NCBI GenBank assembly: GCA_035048815.1
Contig: JAUCBN010000014.1
Location: 14,305,501-14,369,500 of the forward strand
Source of the DNA: Abelmoschus esculentus
Lineage: Eukaryota; Streptophyta; Magnoliopsida; Malvales; Malvaceae
Length of the DNA stretch: 64,000 bases
Reading direction: 5' to 3'
How positions within the stretch are numbered: position 1 is the stretch's first letter; each line of letters opens with the position of its first letter. Below, in pieces: positions 1-10,347 of the stretch. The position numbers and the translations under genes are program-made. The notes under the pieces were generated by a model, which had not been told where the DNA came from, did not search any database, and saw only the letters and a list, made by a program, of their open reading frames with translations.

Positions 1-2100
1 TATACCAAATGTTTATCCTTTTGAATTTGGGTCCATTCATTTTGTTCGGGTATAGTGATTTTGATTATATTAAAGTTTTAAATTATTTTTTATTTTTATT
101 CTCTAATTATAAAAATAAAATAGATTTTATAATTATTAAATATTTATTTTAAGATAAATGAACATAATTATAATTTTAAAATATATAAGTTTTAAGATAC
201 ATTTTATTTTTATTTTAATATTCTGACACGCGTCTGTCTATTTTTAGGCCATATTGGTTATACTTACGAGAAGAAGATTTAGTGATAGACAAAATAAAAT
301 TTAGAGAGTTAACTACCATACGTCTCCAAACTCTGAAATTTATTTTAATTTGGTTTTTATATTTTAAATATTATGATTTTTCATTGATTTATGATTGTTA
401 TTTTAAATTAATCTTTAAAATTTTGAATGTTCTAACTACACCCAAACTATGACACCTATTTTAATTTCATCACCAAACTATTAATTATTTTAATTTCATC
501 TCTAAATCATCAATATGTTCTAATACATCCTATATAGATAAAAAAAATTATAACATTTTTGTTTAACATTTGATATCTGACTCATGGTCGACTAATCTAT
601 TGAGTTCTACATAGGCCCAATACAGGTTAAAGTTTAGATAAATTAGGGTTTGCTAAAATTCAATATTAAAGTTTTAAATTTAATTTTTAATGTCAATATA
701 TAAAAAATGGGTGCAAATCTGTTCCCTTTTATGTCTCTATTTATGCCCCAGTTAAAATTAGAGAGTTTAGGATTTAAGGTTCTAGGTTAGGGATTTTGGT
801 TAGGGTTTAAGGAATTAGGGGTAGGATGTATTTTTAGAGTATAGAGTTTAGGATTTAGGATATAGAAAATAAGGATTTAAGATTTAAAATTCAATTTTTT
901 AAAAAAATTCAAAGGAGACATAAAAAGAGGCACAGAAAAGAAGCATATAATTTTTGTTTTAACATAAAAAAAATAGAGAATTTAATCACACTTAGAGGCT
1001 CTATTCACAATTTGGCCTTAAAGTTATATATATTTATTTTTTTTTGTCTCATGTTAATATTAAAATTTATATTATATAACCAACCATTAATTGATTTAAT
1101 GAGATATATTAAAATTTATATTATATAACCAACTATTAATTGATTTAATGAGATAAACTTTAAATCCCCTAAATAAATTTAATTATTTAAATTTTAATGT
1201 TATAAATAAATTAAATTAAAAAAATTGCCTCTTAATAAGTCTATACAATCAAACCAATACGATCGGTACTAAAGGTTATACAAAAAAAATCTTATTTTAT
1301 ATGTATCACATTTCACCTTTCAATTTCAAAACATCATCCAATAATAACACATGTTATGTTTTTATTAATAGTTTTTTTTTTCTCTTACGAGAATAAACTT
1401 TGATGAAAATAATAATTTAAGTATTAAAATAAAACAAACGATTAAATGCTAAAGTGGAAAATAAGTATGTTTCGGAAGTCGAATTAAATATTAAAAATTA
1501 ATTTTTAAAATTTTAAAATTTTCAATTTATCCTCAAATCTAATCTATTAAAAATAACATTATCTTCTCCGTATTATCATTCAAAAATCTATTTAATTTAA
1601 AATTCCAAATAAAAAGCTGTCATGATTCTATTGGTATGAAAAATCAATCCTAACAAATATAATAAATAAATACAGATCACTATTTGTTATAAATTTTTAT
1701 TCGAAAAATAATATCATAAGTTAGGTTTGTTACGATATTCGTAATCACTAATCAATAAAAATTATATACGTAATCACTTATCAATAGAAATTATCTATTT
1801 TATCATTAATTATTTATGTTATTAATTTAAATTTTTAAAATATATTTTTAAAATAATATAAAAATAATAAAAAATCATTAATTAAAAGTTAATTTAAAAA
1901 TTAATAATGAAATAGATAGTTATAACAGGATAGATACGACCGATATGGTAAGTGAAATATGATTTCTTCTCTTATCCTATTCTTTGTTTACTTGTCCTTA
2001 CCTAACTCGTAGCTGTTGTTCTCACTAAGAGTCCAATCCCCACGGAGAGAGCAATGGAAACGTAACTCTGAAAGGATAAGAAGGAAGGCAAAGCAGATTC
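1..2100. other. AT-rich intergenic spacer
   Basis: No coding region is supported here. The stretch is strongly AT-rich. It holds a patch of degenerate telomere-like GGTTTAG/TTAGGG words around 765-890, a 49-bp tandem duplication (1061-1155) and a shorter imperfect duplication near 1728-1795. The last ~120 bases before the acyl-activating enzyme are less AT-rich and probably contain its promoter and 5' leader. Confidence 0.8.
1061..1155. repeat. 49-bp tandem duplication
   Basis: Two adjacent copies start at 1061 and 1110. They share the words TTATATAACCAAC and TTAATTGATTTAATGAGATA and differ at one central position (ACCATT versus ACTATT). This looks like a recent local duplication in AT-rich spacer. 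No function is apparent. Confidence 0.85.
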
Positions 2101-2133
2101 ATCGACTGCAGGAAACAAAAAAGACAAAGAATT

Positions 2134-3807
2134 ATGGAACAATTAAAGCCAAGGCCGGCAAGTTGTTCACCTTTCACTCCACTAGGATTCTTAGAAAGAG
2201 CGGCCACCGTATACGGCGACTGCACATCCATCATATACAACCACACTTCTTTCACGTGGTCACAAACACAACGTAGATGCCTCCAGATAGCATCTTCCCT
2301 CGCTTCTATAGGCGTAGGGACAGGACATGTTGTCTCTGTTCTGGCTCACAACATCCCTGCTATGTACGAGCTTCAATTCGCTGTTCCCATGTCCGGTGCT
2401 GTCCTCAACAACATCAACACCCGACTTGACGACCGTACGGTCTCCGTAATACTCCTTCACTGTGAACCGAAGGTACTTTTCGTTGATTCCCTCTCTCGTT
2501 CTCTTGCTCTTGAAGCTATTTCCCTGTTTCCTCGAGATAAAACGCCGCCGTTGCTCGTCTATATCAACGATCACGATGATGTTGCCGTTGATTCTCGTTT
2601 CTGTTGCACGTACGAGAGTCTGGTGGAGAAAGGCGACCCGAATTTCAAATGGGTCAGGCCGAAAAGCGAGTGGGATCCGATTGTTTTGAATTATACATCG
2701 GGGACTACTTCGTCTCCGAGAGGAGTTGTTCATAGTCACAGGGGAATTTTCACGATGACGATTGATGGTTTAATCGACTGGGAAGTTCCGAAACAACCCG
2801 TTTATTTATGGACACTCCCGATGTTTCATGCTAATGGGTGGTGTTATACTTGGGGCATGGCGGCCGTCGGCGGAACCAATGTTTGTGTTCCGAAATTCGA
2901 TTCCTCGATCATCTACAATTTGATCAGAAAACATGGTGTCAATCACATGTGTGGCGCGCCGGTTGTGCTCAACATGTTAACAAATTCCCCTGAAATCAAG
3001 CCACTCGAAAATCCCGTCAAAATCTTAACGGCTGGAGCTCCACCGCCAGCGGCTGTGCTATCGAGGACCGAGTCAATCGGATTCGTCGTGAGTCACGGCT
3101 ACGGGTTAACCGAGACCGGAGGGCTCGTGGTGTCTTGTGCTTGGAAAGGAGAGTGGAACAAACTTCCGTTGACTGAGCGGGCAAGGTTGAAATCGAGGCA
3201 AGGAGTGAGAACTCTGGGGTTGACAGAAGCGGACGTGGTGGATCCTGAGTCAGGACTCAGTGTAAAACGCGACGGTTCAACTCTAGGGGAGATCGTTTTG
3301 AAGGGCGCTAGCGTTATGTTGGGTTACTTCAAAGACCCAATCGCTACCAACAAATGTATGAAAGAAAACGGATGGTTTTACACCGGCGACGTCGGCGTTA
3401 TGCACGCCGATGGGTACATGGAAATCAAAGACCGTTCAAAGGATGTTATAATCAGCGGCGGCGAGAATCTCAGCAGTGTCGAAGTCGAATCAGTTCTGTA
3501 CACTCACCCTGCGATCAACGAAGCAGCGGTGGTGGCTCGGCCGGATGAGTACTGGGGAGAGACTCCTTGCGCATTCGTGAGTTTGAAAGGTGATTTGACT
3601 CGCAAGCCGAGTGAGCATGACATTGTTCAGTATTGCCGAGCTAAGTTGCCGCGCTATATGGTTCCCAAAACGGTGGTGTTTAATGACGTATTGCCGAAAA
3701 CCTCGACTGGGAAGATTCAGAAGTTTATTCTTAGAGACATTGCGAAGAGGATGGGTCCTTCTTCTTCATCTTCCTCACAGGTGAGTCGTGTTCGAACTCG
3801 GATGTGA
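2134..3807 (+). CDS. acyl-activating enzyme (AMP-dependent acyl-CoA synthetase), AAE1/AAE5-like
   Basis: Uninterrupted 557-codon frame for an ANL-superfamily enzyme that adenylates a carboxylic acid and transfers it to CoA. The P-loop-like motif YTSGTTSSPRG lies at residues 187-197, YGLTET at 323-328, TGD at 417-419, the hinge and C-domain core RSKDVIISGGEN at 434-445, and the catalytic lysine in PKTSTGKIQK at Lys527. Length is normal for plant clade-VI AAEs (about 550 aa), many of which are peroxisomal. The protein ends in Thr-Arg-Met, which is one change from the minor plant PTS1 Ser-Arg-Met but is not canonical. CAG|GTGAGT at 3778-3786, just before the stop, resembles a splice donor, so a different C-terminus through a downstream exon cannot be excluded. 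The natural substrate cannot be read from sequence; medium-chain, branched or aromatic acids are all possible in this clade. The N-terminus MEQLKPRPAS fits the family start. Confidence 0.93.
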   Translation: MEQLKPRPASCSPFTPLGFLERAATVYGDCTSIIYNHTSFTWSQTQRRCLQIASSLASIGVGTGHVVSVLAHNIPAMYELQFAVPMSGAVLNNINTRLDDRTVSVILLHCEPKVLFVDSLSRSLALEAISLFPRDKTPPLLVYINDHDDVAVDSRFCCTYESLVEKGDPNFKWVRPKSEWDPIVLNYTSGTTSSPRGVVHSHRGIFTMTIDGLIDWEVPKQPVYLWTLPMFHANGWCYTWGMAAVGGTNVCVPKFDSSIIYNLIRKHGVNHMCGAPVVLNMLTNSPEIKPLENPVKILTAGAPPPAAVLSRTESIGFVVSHGYGLTETGGLVVSCAWKGEWNKLPLTERARLKSRQGVRTLGLTEADVVDPESGLSVKRDGSTLGEIVLKGASVMLGYFKDPIATNKCMKENGWFYTGDVGVMHADGYMEIKDRSKDVIISGGENLSSVEVESVLYTHPAINEAAVVARPDEYWGETPCAFVSLKGDLTRKPSEHDIVQYCRAKLPRYMVPKTVVFNDVLPKTSTGKIQKFILRDIAKRMGPSSSSSSQVSRVRTRM

Positions 3808-4836
3808 GCTGAGTTGATCTCCATCACCATCATCATGGTCTGTCTTTTTCCATGAAATAAAATAAGGCTGAATTTATGAGTCGGCAAATGAGAATAAATA
3901 TGTATTAAAAAGATGCCTCGTAGCTTAATTAATAAGATGTGAAACTTTCATTTAGATAATAAGTGTTTAAAGTACCTATTTTTTTTTAAATAGGTGCCTA
4001 ATATTTTTTTTATCGAAATAAGTGCCTAAATTATATTTCGGCCAAAAAAAACATTAATCACCCATTACAGAAAAAGTGTATACTTTAGACACCTATTACT
4101 AGTTAAGCCTTTAGAAAAACAGCATTCTGCATTTAACTGAATTTGTATGTTTAATTTAATGTACTCATAGTTATAACTGCAGGGAATTTTAATAAAATCA
4201 GAAAGTACACAGAGGATGATATATTTAGGTGAATATTCCGTACACCAAGTAACAAAAATGATTTTTCATATGCAGGGTCAATCTAGAGATTATGGGTTAC
4301 TTTATAATTTAAAGTTTAAGTTTTAAGATTAATTGAAAAAACTTTTTTTTATATTAAGATTTAAATTTAGTTTCTAAAATAAAATTAGAAATGTTTTATG
4401 AATAGGTGCGCGGAATAACCCTTATTAAACATTAAATACTTGTTTAAGGGACAAACCTCCATTCCATTCAGAGACTACTTGAGATGAAGGCAATGAAGCC
4501 TAATCTCTTGATTCGGAATTTCAGAAAACAAATATAACAGTCAAAACAAACATTTGGAAATTGAATACAAATGGCCAAAACCTTCATGTCTCATTTGCAG
4601 CCATACGATACCCGGAAATAGCCAAATTTATTCTTCATGCAGGTACTAATACCCTACCGAAGAAAAACGAGCATTCTGTTCGCTGGATTAACCTATCCAA
4701 CATCATCGAATAACCAAGGAATGAAACAGCTTTCATAAATAACAATATAACCCTCGATTTGAACTATTAAAAGATATTTCTTACTAGCCACTTCCGACAG
4801 TTCAACTATTCATTATTCTTTCACCTTATTCCAGCT
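3808..4836. other. intergenic between two convergent genes
   Basis: No coding frame is supported. The first ~150 bases are probably the 3' UTR of the acyl-activating enzyme. Bases about 4440-4836 are less AT-rich and lie just downstream of the minus-strand membrane-protein stop codon, so they probably hold its 3' UTR. A short repeated motif around AAATAGGTGCCTAA and AATAAGTGCCTAA occurs at 3990-4035. Confidence 0.6.
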
Positions 4837-6018
4837 TTAGTCTAGCTTGACATTAGAGTACAAAAGTGTGTCCCTCGTCAAGGGCATGTTGAGAAGGAAG
4901 TAGACCTGAAGTAGTAAAAAAAGAAATGAATAAGAAAAAAATGGATATTATCAATGCCATGGTTAAAAAAAACATAATCAATGTCGTAAATAGACTCTTA
5001 CACCACACCGAATAAATGAAGCGAGCAGAGTCGGTAAAACTCCTAAATCAGTAAACAGTAAGACGATGTTGATCTATATGGACAATGATGGCATGGACCA
5101 AAGCCTTTGGCCTTCGCCACTTGAAAATCTAGAAAGAATATTTTTCCCCTTTACCAAAAGGTTCTATAGCCAGTAACTCGTTGAACCCACCGAGTAACAT
5201 GGTCTTGGTAGAAATCAATCAATAGAGTTCAAAGCAGTATAAAAAACAACCAAATTCTACGGATCTATACATATTCCTGAACAAAGGAAACCAAGGTCTG
5301 AGGTTTTTAATTTTTGACTAGAAAATATGCAGTTCAGTTTGGCTGTAAGACGGAACGGAGGAATGTTTTATGAATATTAAGGAAGAAAACATTAATTCGT
5401 ACATCTGGTCAAGACATCTGTGTTTTTCACTAGATGGAAAACCTGGGATAAAAGAACTTCTAAAGTTCATTAAAAGGCCTATGTTTATTTAGTTTTATGA
5501 AAATGGATTTTATATGAAGCTCCAGTATTACAAGAAATATTTAAAAACAAAAACTCTGGGAACAATGTAAAGGACGGCATCAAACTAAATTAATATTTAA
5601 AATAGGTCGTACCCCCAAGAGAGTTGCAATGAGAAGAACAATTCCAGTTATCCAAGCAAGGGTTCTTCTAACCAAAACTTGTGCAGCAGCTTGGGCAGCA
5701 AGGGTGACGTGGGTTGAACTATTTGTTTCTTCCAACCAACGAGAAGATGGACGTGAGGTAGTTATCACATTCATCAATGTTTTAGATTCCGGTTGAGATG
5801 CCTCATTAAAGAGGATAACTCCAACAATTTGACCTGCCCAATCCTCATGTTTCAAACCAATTTCCAGCCAGGGATTAAGAGGAGAGGAATAAAGAAAGGG
5901 AAATGTGGCCAACAACGAGGGAAAAGCATCCACTCTAAATTTTGTGAATAATATCACCATCACAAGTGCACACAGATTTCCAAATAAATTGGCATGTATA
6001 GTTTCACCTACACACACA

Positions 6019-6049
<31 letters not shown>

Positions 6050-8469
6050 CTGCCTTTGCATTTGTATACATGGACTCATGGAGTATATAAATGGACTACA
6101 AACAAGAATAACAGTCAACCTTAATCAATTAGTAAATTGAAGACATTTCCCCTTCCAAAATAGAGTGTTCGATATTTTACCAACCTTTATATGCTGTCTG
6201 CAGTGAATCAAAAATCTTGGAAAGTGTGACAAGCAGAAGCTTCATTCCTTGCTTATCAAAACTATCAGTGTCAACCTGCTCCTGCAAAGCCTGTATTTTT
6301 TTTTTGGGGGGTGGTGGTGGTGGATATGAAGAGGATTAGCAAGTAGGTAAGGGAGGAGGAAGCAAACAAGAACAAGAGGCAGGTACAGACATTACAGTAG
6401 CATGAAAATACATGTCTAAATAGAAGCCTGAATTAACCATTTTCTATTCTTGAGGCCTACAATTAGAGACAATCCAAGAGAGAGATAATTGATGTTGAAA
6501 GCTATCAAGGAAAGTGAGTTGAAAAGTATAAAAGAGACCACCCACTTAAACATGATGGTCTCCGCATATATTTTCAGATAAGACCTCAATGTATAAAAAC
6601 AAAATACTACTGTTATCCAAATGAAGTCTGCATGTTTAGTACCTTAATTCCATCAAAATAACCCATTATTAACTCTGCTGGTTTATGCAAAGTCCCTGAG
6701 AAGTCCCCATGCTTCTCAATTGCTTTCATTATATTGTGGGACAGAGCAAACAGTTTTGATGCAAATTCCCGGTGCTCTTTCTGCGAAAAATCAAATCAAA
6801 AGCACCCAATGAAGTAAATAAGAATTCAAGACTGCAATTGACTGCTACTACAGTACAGTGTCAGTCAAAAAGAATTAAAAAAGACATTGATTCCTGAATA
6901 AGACCTTTGACAAAAGAAGGTTCACATTGTCACCATTTCCCAAGGGAATTGTCAAAACACCATGCAGAGATTTAGAAGCATCGGGGACATATGATCCACC
7001 CAACCAAGATGCCTAAACACGTATAAAATCAATGCCAGATGTGAGTCAAATAAACAATCAACCAAAATATAAACAAATATTAAAAATCTGTGAATTAATT
7101 ATAACTAACCAAGTCATTGATCTCTTCTTCAGAATGATCTCTTAGTGGCTCGTCCAAAGAAATAACAGATACTTCCTCTTCATCTAAAAGAAAATTTTAC
7201 ACAGTGAACAATTACCACGAATAGATACTTTCAGGAAAAAATCTAAAAAATAAAAAAACAATAAAAGTCCACCAGTTTTATATGTTGATAAAAGGTCAGA
7301 TACCTGGAAGCTCAATGTCCACTTTATGTGAACCAAGACTAACACTATTCTTCAATGCTTTGTGGAAGAGGCCATTCTTGGGGTCCACAACAAGAGGATC
7401 TGAAGACCAAATAAAATTTATTTAACCAAAACAATGAAGAGGAGAATGGGGAGAATAAAACAGAGTAAAAAATCTTCGAAGAAAAAAAAGTAAAGGTACC
7501 ATCAACTCCAATAACTTCAAGCACAAAAACAGCACGAGGTCTGTCAAATGGATTAGGAATGAGAACCTCATTCAGCTGCAAAATAACAAATGCATAGAAT
7601 ATCTTTGAATTAAAACTTCTAAGAAAAGAAATATGAAAACTAAGAAATTTAATACTCAAGATTGATAACCTTAGATGAACCAGCAGCTGAAAGCATAACT
7701 GGTGGTGGTAAACCAAGCAAGACTGACACGGCCGCGCCAACTTCAGGTAACAACATTGACTCTGACTGTTAAAAGAGACAAGAAAATGTATGTTTCAATA
7801 TCAATAAGCCTTATATATGAAGAGTATGGAAAACATATTTCCCCTGCTATCGTACAAAGTACATCTAAAATTCACGTTAAAAGCACTTCATATCATATGA
7901 AAATGTAAGTAAAATTTTTATAACATCAAGTTATCAATACAGTCTTTGAAATTAAACAATTCAAAACTAATAACAATAATAAAAACAAAAACAAAGTCGT
8001 TATACACGGTAAAACATCTGCTATAACTAAATCAAAAAATTAAAATACTACTAAAGTTCAATATGTTATTTTCCATGTTACATATTCTATCCAGATAAAC
8101 TTAACCATCCACGATTTATCGATGCTTAAAAATCACCACCAATCTATAATTCTTGAAACCTAATTACAAATAAATGAAATGAATTAGAGAAAAATGAATC
8201 AATCAATAAAGAAATACCTGAGAGACATCGTTGGAGGATCGGGTGCGAAGGAATTGGCGAGTAGAACTATCAATAAAGAAAACAGATCCAGCAGATTCAG
8301 CCTGCAATAACAAAAATCAGAAGAGAACAGAAAAAACGAATCGATTAAAAGAAGTTATTACAATCAGATGTAAATTATATATTAAAATAAAACAACAGAC
8401 GTAGAGAGAGCAAACCCTAGAAATTGAGAAGAGAAGGGATGAAATCAGGAGAAAATTGATTATCTTCAT
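4837..8469 (-). CDS. plant type I membrane protein of unknown function (family often annotated DUF7794 / 'type 1 membrane protein')
   Basis: Eleven exons on the minus strand: 8416-8469, 8218-8301, 7670-7765, 7500-7575, 7304-7399, 7110-7183, 6905-7012, 6643-6780, 6185-6281, 5613-5833 and 4837-4905. They sum to 1113 nt (370 aa) with frame kept at every GT-AG junction. The N-terminus is a signal peptide (MKIINFLLISSLLFSIS). A luminal domain with conserved-looking patches (PVMLSAAGSSKLNEVLIPNP, FDRPRAVFVLEVIGVD) follows. A single membrane helix near residues 330-355 (WITGIVLLIATLLG) precedes a short tail ending NVKLD. I recognise the family from plant genomes, where it has no established biochemical role; the topology recalls V-ATPase accessory S1/BIG1-type proteins, which is only an inference. 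The 61-nt coding portion of the last exon is easily missed because exon 10 reads on into its intron for a few codons before a stop. Confidence 0.85.
6010..6049. repeat. back-to-back (CA)n/(GT)n microsatellite
   Basis: A (CA)5 run is followed directly by a (GT)~14 run inside an intron of the minus-strand membrane-protein gene (between exons ending at 6185 and starting at 5833). The two halves are complementary, so the tract could fold into a hairpin. Confidence 0.9.
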
Positions 8470-8667
8470 TGTCAGAGCAATGGATTATTGGAAGAGCGAT
8501 CCCAATCTGTGTTGTGGTTTTTACCCATTGTGAATTGATGTACGTATTTTAGCTAATGTTAAATTACAACGCAAGTCCTTGCGTCATAAGTAATTTTACA
8601 ATTAAGTCATTAAATTTCAAAACCTTATAATCGAGTCACTCTATTAATAATCATATCACTTTGTCGT

Positions 8668-9448
8668 TAGGGGTGTTAAAATCTGGGTATTCGGATACCC
8701 GGAACTTCGGGTAGTAAAATAATCGTCCCGTGTCTCGATCCATATTTTTCGGGTACCTGATTTTTTAATTTTTTTTATAAATCTTAAATTTAATCTTAAA
8801 AAAATATAAATAAAATTAAAAGTTTGAATTACATAATACAATATCGAAATATAAAATTTTAAAGCCCTAATTACATAATCTAAACATAAATTTTAAGACC
8901 CAAATTACATAATCTAATTCAAAACAAAACATAAGGTCTAAATAAATTTTTTCTTAATATTTTTTTTAAATATTTTTAATTAGTATAATTTACTTTAATA
9001 TATAAAAATTAATGATTTAAGTATTAATAAATCTTAAGTTGATTTTCGTATTGGTTAATGCACATAAAAAATAATGCATATCTAAACGGATAAAGTTCGA
9101 ATTTTATTAACTCAAAAAACTAAATTTATAATTTTACAACGATTATTTTTTTTAATGAATCCCTAATTGTTTTTTAAAATTAACATTTGAGGGATCAATA
9201 TTTAAAAATTATGTTATTTGATTTAGAAATATAATGAATATAAGTGTATTTTATTTAAATAATAATTATATTTAAAGTAAAAGGATAAAAAAAAAATAGT
9301 AACCGGGTACCCGAATTTTTATAAAATTTTGATCCGGGCCCGACCCGAAAAATGACGGGCCGGGTACCCGACCCAAAATAAAAAAATCGAGAAAATATCC
9401 GATTTTTTATGTTCGTGTAGTCAAATCATATATTTTTAAACACCCCTA
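8668..9448. mobile_element. non-autonomous hAT-type element with intact ends
   Basis: A 781-bp element is bounded by terminal inverted repeats TAGGGGTGTT and AACACCCCTA. It is flanked by a perfect 8-bp target site duplication, TTTGTCGT (8660-8667 and 9449-9456). Eight-bp duplications and TAGGGGTG-like termini are typical of the hAT superfamily. Both subterminal regions are rich in GGGTACCC/CGGGTA words, making a GC island in otherwise AT-rich DNA. No transposase frame is visible, so it depends on a partner encoded elsewhere. Confidence 0.9.
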
Positions 9449-10059
9449 TTTGTCGTTACCAGGTGTGACAGACATTTTATCTTTTCAATATTTGAGTAAT
9501 CTGATAGTTATAATCGATAAAATAAAGTGATTTAATTGTTATGATTAATAAATATAATAAGCAAACATTTAATTATATTAACTTTCATTCATTTCTTAAA
9601 AAAATATTAGTATATTTTCAACAGTAATATCTGTTTTAGAATATAATCTTTATCATTTAACATTGATCACTCAATTACTCTGCTGATATCACTAAAAAGA
9701 ATAATTGTTTTTTTAATCACTTGAACTAAAAAACTCGTACAATAACTGTAAATGTCTAAATATATTAAATTTATATAATTACACATAAATTCAATTATTA
9801 AATTTACCGTGATATGCTACGATAATATTGGGAGGAATGAATAATATATATTAAAAAATTTATATAAGCTTCCGTAGAATGCATCCAAAAACTGTTTTTA
9901 AAACCTTTTTCCCACCTTCCACCATTAATTCATCTTGTTTTATTTCTTGTTTTCTTTTGGCTACCAGAAACTTAAAGCCAGACACGGTGGTCCGCCTGCA
10001 GGATTGTCAACTTTTCATGGATATGCAAGATCACTTGTCCATTCTCACAGTACAATTCA
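9449..10059. other. intergenic and promoter of the CLE gene
   Basis: AT-rich spacer without coding potential until the CLE start. A TATA-like TATATAAG at 9861-9868 lies ~190 bases upstream of the CLE ATG and would give a 5' leader of roughly 160 bases. Confidence 0.5.
9861..9868 (+). promoter_or_regulatory. candidate TATA box of the CLE gene
   Basis: TATATAAG sits in the right orientation and at a plausible distance from the CLE start codon at 10060. It is the only clear TATA word just before the base composition becomes gene-like. Confidence 0.4.
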
Positions 10060-10347
10060 ATGGCTGTTGCTGCTTCTAACAAATCTCTTTCACGGTCTGC
10101 CATATTGTTTTTCCTCGTTCTCCTCCTCCTTTCTCCGACGCGATTTGCTCGTCGTCCGATGCTCGCTTGTTTGTCTTCCAGTCACGGCCAACTTTTCTCT
10201 CATTCTTCCACGTCATCAGCTCAACGCCCAGCCTCTAATTCGCATCCATTTCCGGCGCCGGCAACCACCGGAAGCGGCAGGGATCGACAGTTCAAAGCCG
10301 CCGCTCACGAGGTGCCTAGCGGACCGAATCCCGAATCCAACAAGTAA
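10060..10347 (+). CDS. CLE peptide precursor, CLE41/CLE44 (TDIF)-like
   Basis: A 95-aa intronless precursor. An N-terminal signal sequence (hydrophobic core AILFFLVLLLLS, residues 14-25) leads to a variable Ser/Pro-rich spacer and a C-terminal CLE motif at residues 83-94 (HEVPSGPNPESN) followed by Lys95 and the stop. CLE peptides are secreted, processed to 12-13 residues with hydroxyproline at positions 4 and 7, and perceived by LRR receptor kinases. The start HEVPSGPNP is the signature of TDIF (CLE41/44), which acts through TDR/PXY to maintain cambium and block xylem differentiation. Canonical TDIF ends ISN; here position 10 is Glu (codon GAA at 10333-10335), so the mature peptide would differ by one charge. 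Longer overlapping frames over the same bases are not coding. Confidence 0.88.
   Translation: MAVAASNKSLSRSAILFFLVLLLLSPTRFARRPMLACLSSSHGQLFSHSSTSSAQRPASNSHPFPAPATTGSGRDRQFKAAAHEVPSGPNPESNK

Noticed and set aside
3912..3975. tRNA-like GTAGCTTAATTAATAAGATG stretch
   Set aside because: Does not fold into a cloverleaf with proper A and B boxes; AT-rich coincidence.
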